From positions 190,494 to 254,493 of the forward strand of contig NZ_MJGV01000002.1 of NCBI RefSeq assembly GCF_001865015.1: a stretch of DNA of 64,000 bases. The letters are read 5' to 3'. Below are positions 50,893 to 58,709 of the stretch, piece by piece (the stretch's first letter is position 1; every line of letters begins with the position of its first letter). The DNA comes from Curtobacterium sp. MMLR14_010. GTDB lineage: Bacteria; Actinomycetota; Actinomycetes; Actinomycetales; Microbacteriaceae. The notes beneath the pieces are model-generated. The model did not search any database, was not told the origin of the DNA, and was given only the letters and a program-made list of their open reading frames with translations. The position numbers were made by a program, and so were the translations under genes.

Positions 50893-52353
50893 CTACTGCA
50901 GGGCCGCGGTGAGCCGCGCGACGTTGTCGAGCACCTGCGACCGACGCGTCCGACCGAGCCACTCGTCCAGGTCGAGCTCACGGCTCTGCGAGCGGTAGGC
51001 GTCCTGCACGCCGCGGAGGGCGTCGACGAACCGCTCACCGCGCACGAGCACCGAGATCTCGAGGTTCAGGCTGAACGAGCGCATGTCCATGTTGCTCGAC
51101 CCGATGACCGCGACGTCGTCGTCGATCGTGAAGTGCTTGGCGTGCAGGACCGTCGGGGCCTTGTACAGCCAGATCTTCACGCCCGCGCGGAGCAGCCCCT
51201 CGTAGTACGACCGCTGCGCGTGCCACGTCATCGCGTGGTCGCCGATCTCGCCCACGAAGAGCTCGACCTCGACCCCGCGCTGCGCCGTCGTCGTGATCGC
51301 GTAGAGCATCGAGTCGTCGGGGACGAAGTACGGCGAGGTGATCGACACCCGCTTCTGCGCCGAGTACAGCAGCGCGTTGAACAGGCGCAGGTTGTTCTCA
51401 CCGTCGAAGCCCGGCCCCGAGGGGACGACCTGGCAGTCCAGCGCGTCGCCGCGGTCGGCACGGTGCACGGGGTCGCTCTCGCGGAGCAGGAGCTCGTCGG
51501 TCTCGCTGTACCAGTCGGTGACGAACAGGGCGTTGATCCCCGCGACGACCGGCCCCTCGAAGCGGGCGAACAGGTCCTTGTAGGCCAGGCCCCGCGCGAT
51601 GTTGCCCTTGAGGTCGTACGACTTGTCGATGAGGTTCTGCGACCCCGTGAAGGCGATGGAGCCGTCGATCACCATGATCTTCCGGTGGTTCCGCAGGTCC
51701 GGGCGCTGGAACTTCCCCTGCAGCGGCTGCAGCGGGAGCATCAGGTGCCACTCGATGCCGGCGTCGTCGAGGAACGCGAGGGTGTCCTTGAACGCCGGGT
51801 ACCCGCGGCTCGCCCAGTGGTCCATGAGGAAACGGACCCGGACACCGCGCGCCTGCGCCCGGGCGAGGGCGTCGAAGAACGGCCGCGTGGTGTCGTCGAG
51901 CGTCGCGATGTAGAACTCGACGTGCACGAAGCGCCGCGAACCGTCGATCGCACGGGCCATCTCGAGGATCGCGTCCTCGGAGTCGGGGTAGAGCTCCGCC
52001 GAGTTGCCACCCACCAACGGCATCGCGCCGAGCTTCCGGTTCAGCTCCGTGATGCTCTCGAACCACGGCGGCCACGGGTGGTCACGCCGCACGCGCTCGA
52101 TGCCCTCGGTCTGCTCGAGGATGTACGCGTTGATCTCGGTCTGCTTCTCACGCCGCGCCTTCGGCAGCTTCGTCGACCCGATGATGAGGAAGACGATGAA
52201 CCCGATGTAGGGGATGAGGAAGATCGCCAACAGCCACCCGGTCGCCGTCTGCGGCTTCCGGTTGATCGGCACGTAGATGATCGCGAACACACGGATCGCC
52301 AGGTCCAACAGGACGAGCAGGACGGTCAGGGTGACGGTGAGCCAGTGCTCCAC
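50893..52353 (-). CDS. cls: Cardiolipin synthase
   Basis: 486 residues from GTG 52353. N-terminal PLDc_N membrane region (two segments in the first ~60 residues), then two phospholipase-D catalytic motifs: HRKIMVIDGSIAFTGSQN (~residues 220-237) and HAKHFTIDDDVAVIGSSN (~400-417). Condenses phosphatidylglycerol (or CDP-diacylglycerol) into cardiolipin at the membrane. Follows yajQ on the same strand at 41 bases. Confidence 0.94.
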   Translation of the reverse strand: MEHWLTVTLTVLLVLLDLAIRVFAIIYVPINRKPQTATGWLLAIFLIPYIGFIVFLIIGSTKLPKARREKQTEINAYILEQTEGIERVRRDHPWPPWFESITELNRKLGAMPLVGGNSAELYPDSEDAILEMARAIDGSRRFVHVEFYIATLDDTTRPFFDALARAQARGVRVRFLMDHWASRGYPAFKDTLAFLDDAGIEWHLMLPLQPLQGKFQRPDLRNHRKIMVIDGSIAFTGSQNLIDKSYDLKGNIARGLAYKDLFARFEGPVVAGINALFVTDWYSETDELLLRESDPVHRADRGDALDCQVVPSGPGFDGENNLRLFNALLYSAQKRVSITSPYFVPDDSMLYAITTTAQRGVEVELFVGEIGDHAMTWHAQRSYYEGLLRAGVKIWLYKAPTVLHAKHFTIDDDVAVIGSSNMDMRSFSLNLEISVLVRGERFVDALRGVQDAYRSQSRELDLDEWLGRTRRSQVLDNVARLTAALQ

Positions 52354-52394
52354 GGGGGCGTCGTGTCGTCAGCGGGTCGGCGCGGGCGGGCGCG

Positions 52395-52883
52395 TCAGCG
52401 GAAGTTGATGAACTGGAGCGGGACGTCGAACTCTTCGCCCTTGAGCAGCTGGATCGTGTTCTGCAGGTCGTCGCGGCTCTTCGAGGACACCCGGAGCTCG
52501 TCGCCCTGGATCTGGCTCTTCACGGTCTTCGGGGCCTGCGCCCGGAGGAACGCGCCGATCTTCTTCGCCACGTCCTGCTCGATGCCGTTCTTGAACTTGA
52601 CCTCGATGCGGAACTCCTTGCCCGAGGCGTAGGGCTCGCCGGCGTCGATGCTCTTCAGGCTGATGCCGCGCTTGATCGCCTTCGACTCGAACACGTCGAG
52701 GACGGCCGTGGCGCGCTCCGCGGTGTTCGCCTTGATGAGGACGTCCTCACCGCTGAACGCGATCGAGGCACCGACACCCTTGAAGTCGTAGCGCTGCTCG
52801 ATCTCCTTCGCGGCCTGGTTGAGGGCGTTGTCCGCCTCCATCTTGTCGACCTTGCTGACCACGTCGAAGGAGCTGTCTGCCAT
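52395..52883 (-). CDS. YajQ-family nucleotide/c-di-GMP-binding protein
   Basis: 162 residues, family length. MADSSFDVVSKVDKMEADNALNQAAKEIEQRYDFKG start and SGEDVLIKA, VSSKSRDDLQNTIQLLKGEEFDVPLQFINFR end are characteristic. YajQ homologues bind cyclic di-GMP in Xanthomonas; elsewhere the function is unclear. ATG 52883 is preceded by a TAGGGT box at 7 bases, which rules against the longer start at 52892. Confidence 0.94.
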   Translation of the reverse strand: MADSSFDVVSKVDKMEADNALNQAAKEIEQRYDFKGVGASIAFSGEDVLIKANTAERATAVLDVFESKAIKRGISLKSIDAGEPYASGKEFRIEVKFKNGIEQDVAKKIGAFLRAQAPKTVKSQIQGDELRVSSKSRDDLQNTIQLLKGEEFDVPLQFINFR

Positions 52884-52890
52884 GCCGACC

Positions 52891-52896
52891 ACCCTA
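52891..52896 (-). promoter_or_regulatory. -10 box of leaderless yajQ promoter
   Basis: TAGGGT on the minus strand, seven bases before ATG 52883. Confidence 0.6.
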
Positions 52897-52996
52897 TCCG
52901 GCGACGCCGACCTCGGTTGGTCACGACCACGCTCGGCTGTCCGGTATGCTGTTCTGGCGCCTCCGGTTGGTGATCACACGGGCTGGGTGCGCACAT

Positions 52997-53078
52997 GGCG
53001 AGTTACCCAAGCGGCCAAAGGGATCTGACTGTAAATCAGCCGGCGTAGCCTTCGGGGGTTCGAATCCCTCACTCGCCA
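52997..53078 (+). tRNA. tRNA-Tyr (GTA)
   Basis: Seven-base acceptor stem GGCGAGT/ACTCGCC, anticodon GTA in CTGTAAATC, long class II variable arm (CCGGCGTAGCCTTCGG region) and GGTTCGAATCC T-loop. CCA is not encoded. A TATGCT box at 52945-52950 may be its -10. Confidence 0.96.
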
Positions 53079-53127
53079 CGTGCCCATGTGCTGAAGAACT
53101 CTCTGCGCATGGTGACGACAACGAGCA

Positions 53128-53215
53128 GGGCCCCGTTCCAGACGGGGCCCTTTCTCATTGGCCCCGTCTCGTACGGGGCCCTTTCTCGTTGGGCCCCGTT
53201 CCGACGGGGCCCGTT
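53128..53215 (+). terminator. Three tandem near-identical terminator hairpins after tRNA-Tyr
   Basis: GGGCCCCGT...ACGGGGCCC hairpins at 53128-53150, ~53160-53181 and 53191-53212, each followed by TTTCTC or GTTCTC and separated by CATTGG/CGTTGG; period about 32 bases. A triplicated intrinsic terminator. Confidence 0.88.
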
Positions 53216-53249
53216 CTCGTTGGTGCGGTTGGTACCGGGCGTTCGCATT

Positions 53250-53295
53250 CCGGACGGGAGGCTCGGTGGCGGCTGGCACCGAGCCTCCCGTCCGG
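53250..53295. repeat. Palindromic repeat, GACGGGAGGCTCGG family, copy 6
   Basis: Arms CCGGACGGGAGGCTCGGTG and its complement, 19 bases perfect (53250-53268, 53277-53295). Followed by GGTGGTCCTGACC, the inverse of the flank at copy 1, so the element carries an oriented arm. Confidence 0.88.
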
Positions 53296-53343
53296 TGGTC
53301 CTGACCTGAGCACCGGGCGCCGGCCTCCTGGGAGGATCAGCCC

Positions 53344-54165
53344 ATGAGTGCTGCGCCGAACCCGACCGAACTCGCCGACCTCGCCGAGTCCATCGCGACC
53401 GAAGCCGCGGCCCTCGCCGCCCGACGTCGAGCCGAAGGCGTCGAGGTCGCCGACCGGAAGTCGAGCATCGCCGACGTGGTCACCGCCGCGGACCAGGAGG
53501 TCGAGGACCTCATCCGCTCCCGCATCGCCGCCGCGCGCCCCGACGACGCGTTCTTCGGCGAGGAGACCGGCGCGAGCACCGGCAGCACCGGCATCACCTG
53601 GGTGGTCGACCCGATCGACGGCACCGTCAACTACCTCTACGGCAGCCCCGCCTACGCCGTGAGCATCGGCGTCGTCCGCGGCGAACCCGACCCCGCCCGG
53701 TGGGAACCCGTCGCCGGCGTCGTCATCGCACCGGCGACCGGGGACGTCTTCCGAGCCGTCGCGGGGGAGCCGGCGACGCTCAACGGCTCACGCCTGAGCG
53801 TGTCGGAGCCGACGTCGCTCGCCGAGACCCTCGTGGCCACCGGCTTCGGCTACACCGTCGAACGGCGCCGGGAGCAGGTGGCGGTGCTCGCCGGACTCCT
53901 CGGCGACGTCCGGGACATCCGCCGCGGAGGATCCGCCGCGCTCGACTGCTGCGCCGTCGGGGCCGGCACGGTCGACGCCTACTACGAACGGGGCATCAAC
54001 CCGTGGGACATGGCCGCCGGGTCGATCGTCGCCGTGTGCGCCGGCGCCGTCTCCCGCACGTGGGAGGCCGGCGGCACCCGGTCCTTCCTGTTCGCAGCGC
54101 CCTCGGTCGCCGACCAGCTCGAGGCCCTGGTGCGCCGCGCCGAAGCCGACGTCCTCGCCGACTGA
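53344..54165 (+). CDS. Inositol monophosphatase family protein
   Basis: 273 residues from ATG 53344 (GGAGG eight bases before). Lithium-sensitive phosphatase motifs: FFGEETG (~residues 75-81), WVVDPIDGTVNYLYG (~85-99) and NPWDMAAGSIVAVCAGA near residue 220, supplying Mg2+ ligands. Could act on inositol-1-phosphate, PAP or histidinol phosphate; the exact substrate is open. Confidence 0.92.
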   Translation: MSAAPNPTELADLAESIATEAAALAARRRAEGVEVADRKSSIADVVTAADQEVEDLIRSRIAAARPDDAFFGEETGASTGSTGITWVVDPIDGTVNYLYGSPAYAVSIGVVRGEPDPARWEPVAGVVIAPATGDVFRAVAGEPATLNGSRLSVSEPTSLAETLVATGFGYTVERRREQVAVLAGLLGDVRDIRRGGSAALDCCAVGAGTVDAYYERGINPWDMAAGSIVAVCAGAVSRTWEAGGTRSFLFAAPSVADQLEALVRRAEADVLAD

Positions 54166-54334
54166 ACGTCCGTCTGCCCGCGGTGCGCGAGTCGTTGTGG
54201 CCCTCGCTCTGGGCTCGGCTGTGGGCATGCCCACGACTGGCGGGAAGCCGAGACCCCTGGTAGCGTCGTCGAGTCCCGTTATCTGCTCGTTACCAACGAG
54301 CGCATCTGCCTCGATCAGGATCATCACCGCACGT

Positions 54335-55522
54335 ATGCCCCAGACTCCGCTCTCGCCCGTCGTCCCCGGACGAACCACCACCGACGCAACGGCGCAGTCC
54401 CCGCAACCGGCCCCGGTCGCGCACCTGACCCGCCGAGCCCGCATCGAGGCGGAACGCGCGGCAGTGAAGCAGGGCGTCCAGCGCATGTCGTCGTCGGACA
54501 CCCCCGTGCTGCCCGCCCCGGTCGCCGCCGCCCCGGTCACGCCCGTCGCTGCCGGGTCCGCCGCCGCGATGCCCGTGACGCCGCCGGCTCCCGCGTCCCC
54601 GGTCCTGCCGGACTCCGCCTTCGGTCCCGTGACGCCGCCCGCACCGAGCTCGCCCGTCGTCGCACCGACCACGAAGCGTGCCGGCACGCGTCGTCGTACT
54701 GCGCCCTCCGCTGCCAAGCCCGCGTCCACCGCGTCTGCGGCGAAGGCACCGGCCGTCCGCGTCGACCGTGCGACCCGCCACCTCGGAGCCGTCGCCCGGC
54801 CCGCGGCGACGACCCAGCGCGGGGAAGCGGCCTTCCGCCGCAACGCCTCCCGCGTCACCGCCGTCGGCGCCCTGCTCTTCGCCGCCGGCCTGGTCGTGTC
54901 GACCTCCCTGCCCGCGCAGGCGCTGTACACCGCGGAGCCCGGTTCTCCCGTCGCCCAGGCCGCCGCCGCCGGTGACGCCCAGGACTTCCGCTCCGGTGAC
55001 ACCACCACGGGCTCGATCGACCGCGACGCCTACACGGTGACGGCCGCCGCTGCGCAGCCGAAGGTCACGGACCCCTCGTCCTTCACGAACGACCCCGCCG
55101 GCACCATCCAGTGGCCGTTCCCCACCGGCGTCCCGATCACCTCCGGGTTCGGCGGACGCCAGGTCGCCGGCTGCTCCTTCTGCTCGACGAACCACCAGGG
55201 CGTCGACTTCGCTCCGGGCGCCGGCACCCCGATCCACGTGATCGCCGCCGGCACCGTCGTCAAGGTGCAGGCGAACGACGGCGGCTTCGGCAACGACGTC
55301 TGGGTCGAGCACGAGGTCGACGGCAAGCAGTTCACGAGCGTCTACGGCCACATGCTGGACAACTCGTTCCAGGTCATGCAGGGCCAGCAGGTGGAGGTCG
55401 GGGACGTCCTCGGGCTCGTCGGCAGCACCGGCAACTCGACCGGCCCGCACCTGCACCTCGAGGTGCACCTGGACGGCGTCCCGGTGGACCCGCTGGCCTG
55501 GCTCAAGGCCAACGCGAACTGA
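54335..55522 (+). CDS. M23-family cell-wall peptidase with long Pro/Ala-rich N-terminus
   Basis: 395 residues from ATG 54335. First ~165 residues are cytoplasmic-looking, basic and Pro/Ala-rich with repeated VTPPAP/SSPV blocks; one membrane anchor or late signal at ~170-195 (RVTAVGALLFAAGLVVSTSLPAQA); then a C-terminal LytM/M23 domain (~270-385) with zinc ligands in NHQGVDFAPG and HLHLEVH. Likely a peptidoglycan endopeptidase or an amidase activator facing the wall. An upstream in-frame start (54197) is less likely, being out of a clear ribosome site. Confidence 0.9.
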   Translation: MPQTPLSPVVPGRTTTDATAQSPQPAPVAHLTRRARIEAERAAVKQGVQRMSSSDTPVLPAPVAAAPVTPVAAGSAAAMPVTPPAPASPVLPDSAFGPVTPPAPSSPVVAPTTKRAGTRRRTAPSAAKPASTASAAKAPAVRVDRATRHLGAVARPAATTQRGEAAFRRNASRVTAVGALLFAAGLVVSTSLPAQALYTAEPGSPVAQAAAAGDAQDFRSGDTTTGSIDRDAYTVTAAAAQPKVTDPSSFTNDPAGTIQWPFPTGVPITSGFGGRQVAGCSFCSTNHQGVDFAPGAGTPIHVIAAGTVVKVQANDGGFGNDVWVEHEVDGKQFTSVYGHMLDNSFQVMQGQQVEVGDVLGLVGSTGNSTGPHLHLEVHLDGVPVDPLAWLKANAN

Positions 55523-55612
55523 CCTCAGCGGACGGCACGCCCGGGCGTCGCGGTCGGTTCTGGAGCACCGTCCGGGTTCTGCTATCCTCGTGTGGTGCCG
55601 CTCGCGGTACAC

Positions 55613-55684
<72 letters not shown>

Positions 55685-55716
55685 CCGACCCGGCGTGAAC
55701 ACAGCGCCGGATCTCT

Positions 55717-55790
55717 GGCGGGGTAGCTCAGTTGGTTAGAGCACACGACTCATAATCGTGGGGTCGCGGGTTCAAGTCCCGCCCTCGCTA
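55717..55790 (+). tRNA. tRNA-Met (CAT), elongator type
   Basis: Acceptor GGCGGGG/CCTCGCT with G-T pairs, D-arm AGCTCAGTTGGTTAGAGC, anticodon CAT in CTCATAA, T-arm GCGGGTTCAAGTCCCGC. A C-A mismatch at the first acceptor pair, which marks initiators, is absent. Follows tRNA-Thr by 32 bases, probably co-transcribed. Confidence 0.92.
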
Positions 55791-55794
55791 CCGC

Positions 55795-55818
55795 AAGCCC
55801 GGCGTCCGCGCCGGGCTT
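55795..55818 (+). terminator. Terminator after the tRNA-Thr/tRNA-Met pair
   Basis: Arms AAGCCCGGCG and CGCCGGGCTT with TCCG loop, followed by TCGTCGTT. Confidence 0.85.
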
Positions 55819-55864
55819 TCGTCGTTCCCGGGGGTGGCGCCGCGCGTTCGCGCCCCGTCGTGCT

Positions 55865-55894
55865 CATCGCGCCCCGGTGCGCCGGGGCGCGATG
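55865..55894. repeat. Palindromic repeat, CATCGCGCCCC family, copy 2
   Basis: Arms CATCGCGCCCCGG and CCGGGGCGCGATG, 13 bases perfect; outer half sites GTTCGCGCCCC before and CCGGGGCGCGG after. Confidence 0.85.
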
Positions 55895-55954
55895 CTCGAA
55901 CCGGGGCGCGGCGCGCCGCCCGCCCGCCCGCCCGCCAGGAGCGTCGCGTGGCGC

Positions 55955-56021
55955 GGCACCACCAACGTGGGCTCGCGCCACGGACGTCGGTGGCGCGAGC
56001 CCACGTTCGTGGTGCGGTGCC
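55955..56021. repeat. 67-bp palindrome with 18-bp perfect core arms
   Basis: AACGTGGGCTCGCGCCAC (55964-55981) pairs exactly with 55990-56007; pairing continues outward as GGCACCACC against GGTGCGGTGCC with small bulges. Single copy in the window. Confidence 0.82.
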
Positions 56022-56034
56022 GGCGCACACCGCG

Positions 56035-56083
56035 GACGGACGGGAGGCTCGGTGCCGGACCGCCACCGAGCCTCCCGTCCGTC
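56035..56083. repeat. Palindromic repeat, GACGGGAGGCTCGG family, copy 7
   Basis: Twenty-base perfect arms starting GACGGACGGGAGGCTCGG (56035-56054) and 56064-56083, 9-base loop. Confidence 0.88.
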
Positions 56084-56162
56084 ATCGCGACCAACGGCGC
56101 CCCGACTGCCCGCGCTACCGCGCGCGGTCCATGCGCCCCGTGAGCCGGCCCGCCCGCCCGCG

Positions 56163-56549
56163 CTACCGCGCGCGGTCCACGCGCCCCGTGAGCACACCCG
56201 CCGACCGCAGGGCGCCCTCGACCGACGACGTCACCTGCCGCCAGCGCGCCCGTCGTCGCGCCGCACCGATCGACCCGCCGGCGACGGCGGTCCCGTGACC
56301 CGCGTGCCGGAGCGTCAGGAGCGAGCGGCACCCGGTCGTGGAGACGACGACCTCGTAGCGGCGGTACTCGCGGGACGGGTGGACCATCGCGCCGAGCAGT
56401 GCCGTCAGCACCCGGCTGCCGGACGTGGCGGTGATGGAGCCGGGCAGGGCATCGACGCGGTGTCCGGCGGTGCGGAGCGCGGAGCCGACTGCCTCCAGCG
56501 CGGTCAGACGATCGCCGGTGTGGACGGCGAACTCGATCGTGTCCTCCAT
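56163..56549 (-). CDS. Hypothetical protein, 128 residues
   Basis: Start ATG 56549 has GGGGGGAA just before; a longer frame begins at TTG 56561 inside that ribosome site. No domain recognised: IEFAVHTGDRLTALEAVGSALRTAGHRVDALPG and VLTALLGAMVHPSREYRRYEVVVSTTG suggest a small alpha/beta protein, cytoplasmic. Convergent with the repeat cluster and divergent from the dehydratase pair. Confidence 0.6.
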   Translation of the reverse strand: MEDTIEFAVHTGDRLTALEAVGSALRTAGHRVDALPGSITATSGSRVLTALLGAMVHPSREYRRYEVVVSTTGCRSLLTLRHAGHGTAVAGGSIGAARRRARWRQVTSSVEGALRSAGVLTGRVDRAR

Positions 56550-56670
56550 GGTTCCCCCCAAGAGTCGTCACGACCCGGTCGGCACCGGGCCTGGCGACGT
56601 CCCCCGACGCCACCGGAGCCAGGATAACCGATACGTCCTCATGGACTCCAGCGGTGTCCGGGGGCGTCGG

Positions 56671-56676
56671 TAGACT
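56671..56676 (+). promoter_or_regulatory. -10 box of leaderless promoter for the dehydratase-murB operon
   Basis: TAGACT seven bases before GTG 56684. Confidence 0.6.
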
Positions 56677-56683
56677 GCCCGTC

Positions 56684-57133
56684 GTGTCAGTGAACCCCGA
56701 GCTCGTCGGCAGGACGTTCCCGCCGGCCCCGCCCTACCTGGTCGGCCGTGAGAAGGTGCGCGAGTTCGCCCGTGCCACGTTCGCCACGAACCCCGTCCAC
56801 CACGAGGTCGACGCCGCCCGAGCCGCCGGCCACGACGACGTCGTCGCGCCGGCCACGTTCGCGGTCGTCGTGCAGGAAGCCACCCTCGCGCAGCTCCTCG
56901 CGGACCCGGACGCCGGCATCGACTTCTCCCGCGTGGTCCACGGCGAGCAGAAGTTCACGTCCGTCCGGCCGATCGTCGCCGGCGACGAACTCACCGCCAC
57001 GCTCACCGTCACCAGCGTCAAGACCCTCGGCGGCAACGCGATGGTCACGGCGGAGAGCACCATGACCGACGCCACGGGGGAGCACGTCGTCACGGCGACG
57101 TCGACCCTCGTCGTCCGAGGAGACGACGCATGA
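56684..57133 (+). CDS. MaoC-like dehydratase N-terminal-domain protein (HadA-like)
   Basis: 149 residues from GTG 56684. Hot-dog fold, FAS1-like dehydratase type: VNPELVGRTFPPAPPYLVGREKVREFARAT, AAGHDDVVAPATFAVVV, FTSVRPIVAGDELTATLTV. In mycobacteria the HadA/HadB dimer dehydrates 3-hydroxyacyl-ACP; HadA supplies stability/substrate binding. The order hadA-hadB before tRNA-Trp-secE-nusG is the same here, though this lineage is not expected to make mycolic acids. Overlaps the next start (ATGA). Confidence 0.88.
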   Translation: MSVNPELVGRTFPPAPPYLVGREKVREFARATFATNPVHHEVDAARAAGHDDVVAPATFAVVVQEATLAQLLADPDAGIDFSRVVHGEQKFTSVRPIVAGDELTATLTVTSVKTLGGNAMVTAESTMTDATGEHVVTATSTLVVRGDDA

Positions 57134-57552
57134 CCACCGACACCACCACCACCGAGGTCGGCACCGTCGTCGCCGAGCGCGAGGTCCACCTCACCCGCGA
57201 CTCGCTCGTGCGCTACGCGGGGGCCTCCGGCGACTTCAACCCGATCCACTACCGCGACGACGTCGCCGCCTCCGTGGGGCTCCCCGGGGTGCTCGCGCAC
57301 GGCATGCTCACGATGGGCCTCGCCGTCCAGCCGGTGTCCGAGTGGCTGGGCGACCGCGGCTGGATCGTCTCGTACGGCGTCCGCTTCACCCGTCCCGTCG
57401 TCGTCGACCCCGAGCAGGGCGCCACCGTCGGCGTCGTCGCCAAGGTCGGCACCGTCGACGACCAGGGCCGTCCCGCCCGCATCGACCTCACCGTGACCGC
57501 CGCCGGGCAGACCGTGCTCGGCAAGGCGCAGGTCACGGTGGCGTTCCACTGA
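57130..57552 (+). CDS. MaoC-family dehydratase (HadB-like)
   Basis: 140 residues. Hydratase 2 motif with catalytic Asp/His: YAGASGDFNPIHYRDDVAASVGLPGVLAHGMLTMG. Forms the catalytic partner of the preceding HadA-like protein. Start ATG overlaps the previous stop; murB begins two bases after its stop. A role in 3-hydroxyacyl thioester dehydration in fatty acid synthesis or degradation is likely. Confidence 0.9.
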   Translation: MTTDTTTTEVGTVVAEREVHLTRDSLVRYAGASGDFNPIHYRDDVAASVGLPGVLAHGMLTMGLAVQPVSEWLGDRGWIVSYGVRFTRPVVVDPEQGATVGVVAKVGTVDDQGRPARIDLTVTAAGQTVLGKAQVTVAFH

Positions 57553-57554
57553 CC

Positions 57555-58586
57555 GTGGCAGCGACGACGCTCGCCGACCTCACCACCCTCGGCGTCGGCG
57601 GCGACCCCGGCCGCCTGCTCGTGGCACACACCACCGACGAGCTCGTCGCGCTCACGCAGGACGCCTGGGGCGATGACGAGGACTGGCTCGTGGTCGGTGG
57701 CGGCAGCAACCTGCTGGTCGCCGACAGCGGCTTCGACGGCACGGTCGTCCTCGTCCGCACGCGCGGCGTCGAGCACGAGCGCACCGCCGACGGCGTCACC
57801 GTCCGCGTCGCCGCCGGCGAACCGTGGGACGCGTTCGTCGCGTCGACCGTCGAGCTCGGCTTCACCGGCCTGGAGGCCCTGAGCGGCATCCCGGGCACCG
57901 TCGGTGCGTCCCCCGTGCAGAACATCGGGGCGTACGGGGTCGAGCTCTCCGACGTGCTCACCCGCGTCGAGTTCCTCGATGCGGCCACGGGGGAGCGCGC
58001 GTGGCTCGACGCCGCCGAGCTGGAGCTCGGCTACCGCACGAGCACCCTGAAGCACGGGCGCCGCGGCGTCGTGCTCACCGTGGAGTTCGCCCTCGGCACG
58101 GACACCGACGGCGGTGTCCCGGTGCGCTACGCCCAGCTGGCCGGGTCACTCGGCGTCGACCTGGGCACACGGGTCGACCCCGCCGTGGTGCGTGCGACCG
58201 TGCTGGAGCTGCGCGCGTCGAAGGGCATGGTCCTCGACGCGGCCGACCCGGACACCAGGAGCGCCGGGTCGTTCTTCACGAACCCGATCGTGTCGGCGGG
58301 CTTCGCCGAGACCCTGCCGGACGACGCGCCCCGGTGGCCGGCGGGCGACGAGGTCAAGCTCAGCGCCGCCTGGCTCATCGAGCACGCCGGGGTCCACCGC
58401 GGGTACGGCATCGCCGGTTCCCGCGCGGGGATCTCGACGAAGCACACGCTCGCCTTGACGAACCGCGGCGGCGCGACCGCCGCTCAGGTCGCGGAGCTCG
58501 CCCGGTACGTCCAGGTGAGCGTCCTCAACCGGTTCGGCGTGACGCTCGCCCCGGAACCCGTCGTGGTCGGCGACCTGCTCGCCTGA
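57555..58586 (+). CDS. murB: UDP-N-acetylenolpyruvoylglucosamine reductase
   Basis: 343 residues from GTG 57555. FAD-binding VVGGGSNLLVADSGFDG and GLEALSGIPGTVGASPVQNIGAYGVE, active-site Ser in RSAGSFFTNPIV (type I MurB) and C-terminal GYGIAGSRAGISTKHTLALTN. Makes UDP-MurNAc in peptidoglycan synthesis, cytoplasmic. Last gene of the HadAB-MurB operon. Confidence 0.95.
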   Translation: MAATTLADLTTLGVGGDPGRLLVAHTTDELVALTQDAWGDDEDWLVVGGGSNLLVADSGFDGTVVLVRTRGVEHERTADGVTVRVAAGEPWDAFVASTVELGFTGLEALSGIPGTVGASPVQNIGAYGVELSDVLTRVEFLDAATGERAWLDAAELELGYRTSTLKHGRRGVVLTVEFALGTDTDGGVPVRYAQLAGSLGVDLGTRVDPAVVRATVLELRASKGMVLDAADPDTRSAGSFFTNPIVSAGFAETLPDDAPRWPAGDEVKLSAAWLIEHAGVHRGYGIAGSRAGISTKHTLALTNRGGATAAQVAELARYVQVSVLNRFGVTLAPEPVVVGDLLA

Positions 58587-58640
58587 GCCGCGCCGGGCCT
58601 CCCGGTCGAACCGGACCCACCGGTCGCGCCCCCGCAACGA

Positions 58641-58689
58641 CATCGCGCCCCGTCGGGACGGGGCGCGATGCGTGCGACCGGGCGCGATG
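58641..58689. repeat. Palindromic repeat, CATCGCGCCCC family, copy 3
   Basis: Arms CATCGCGCCCCGTC and GACGGGGCGCGATG (58641-58654, 58657-58670), 14 bases perfect, plus a further GGGCGCGATG half at 58680. Between convergent murB and the aminotransferase. Confidence 0.85.
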
Positions 58690-58709
58690 CCTGGGTGCGC
58701 GGGCGTGCG

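Larger units (their letters stand above)
55819..56162. other. Repeat-filled gap of about 340 bp
   Basis: Contains three different palindromic elements in a row (55865-55894, 55955-56021, 56035-56083) and then a CGCTACCGCGCGGTCCATGCG-type direct duplication (about 56112 and 56160, each followed by CGCCCCGTGAGC). No credible ORF. Confidence 0.75.

Noticed and set aside
53128..53215. Possible CRISPR-like array (regular ~32-base repeat)
   Set aside because: Only three units, spacers absent or a few bases long and no cas genes; hairpins with T-rich tails are terminators.
54166..54334. Possible cyclic di-AMP (ydaO) riboswitch before the M23 peptidase
   Set aside because: Such switches precede wall hydrolases in actinobacteria, but the conserved ydaO blocks are not present in this leader.
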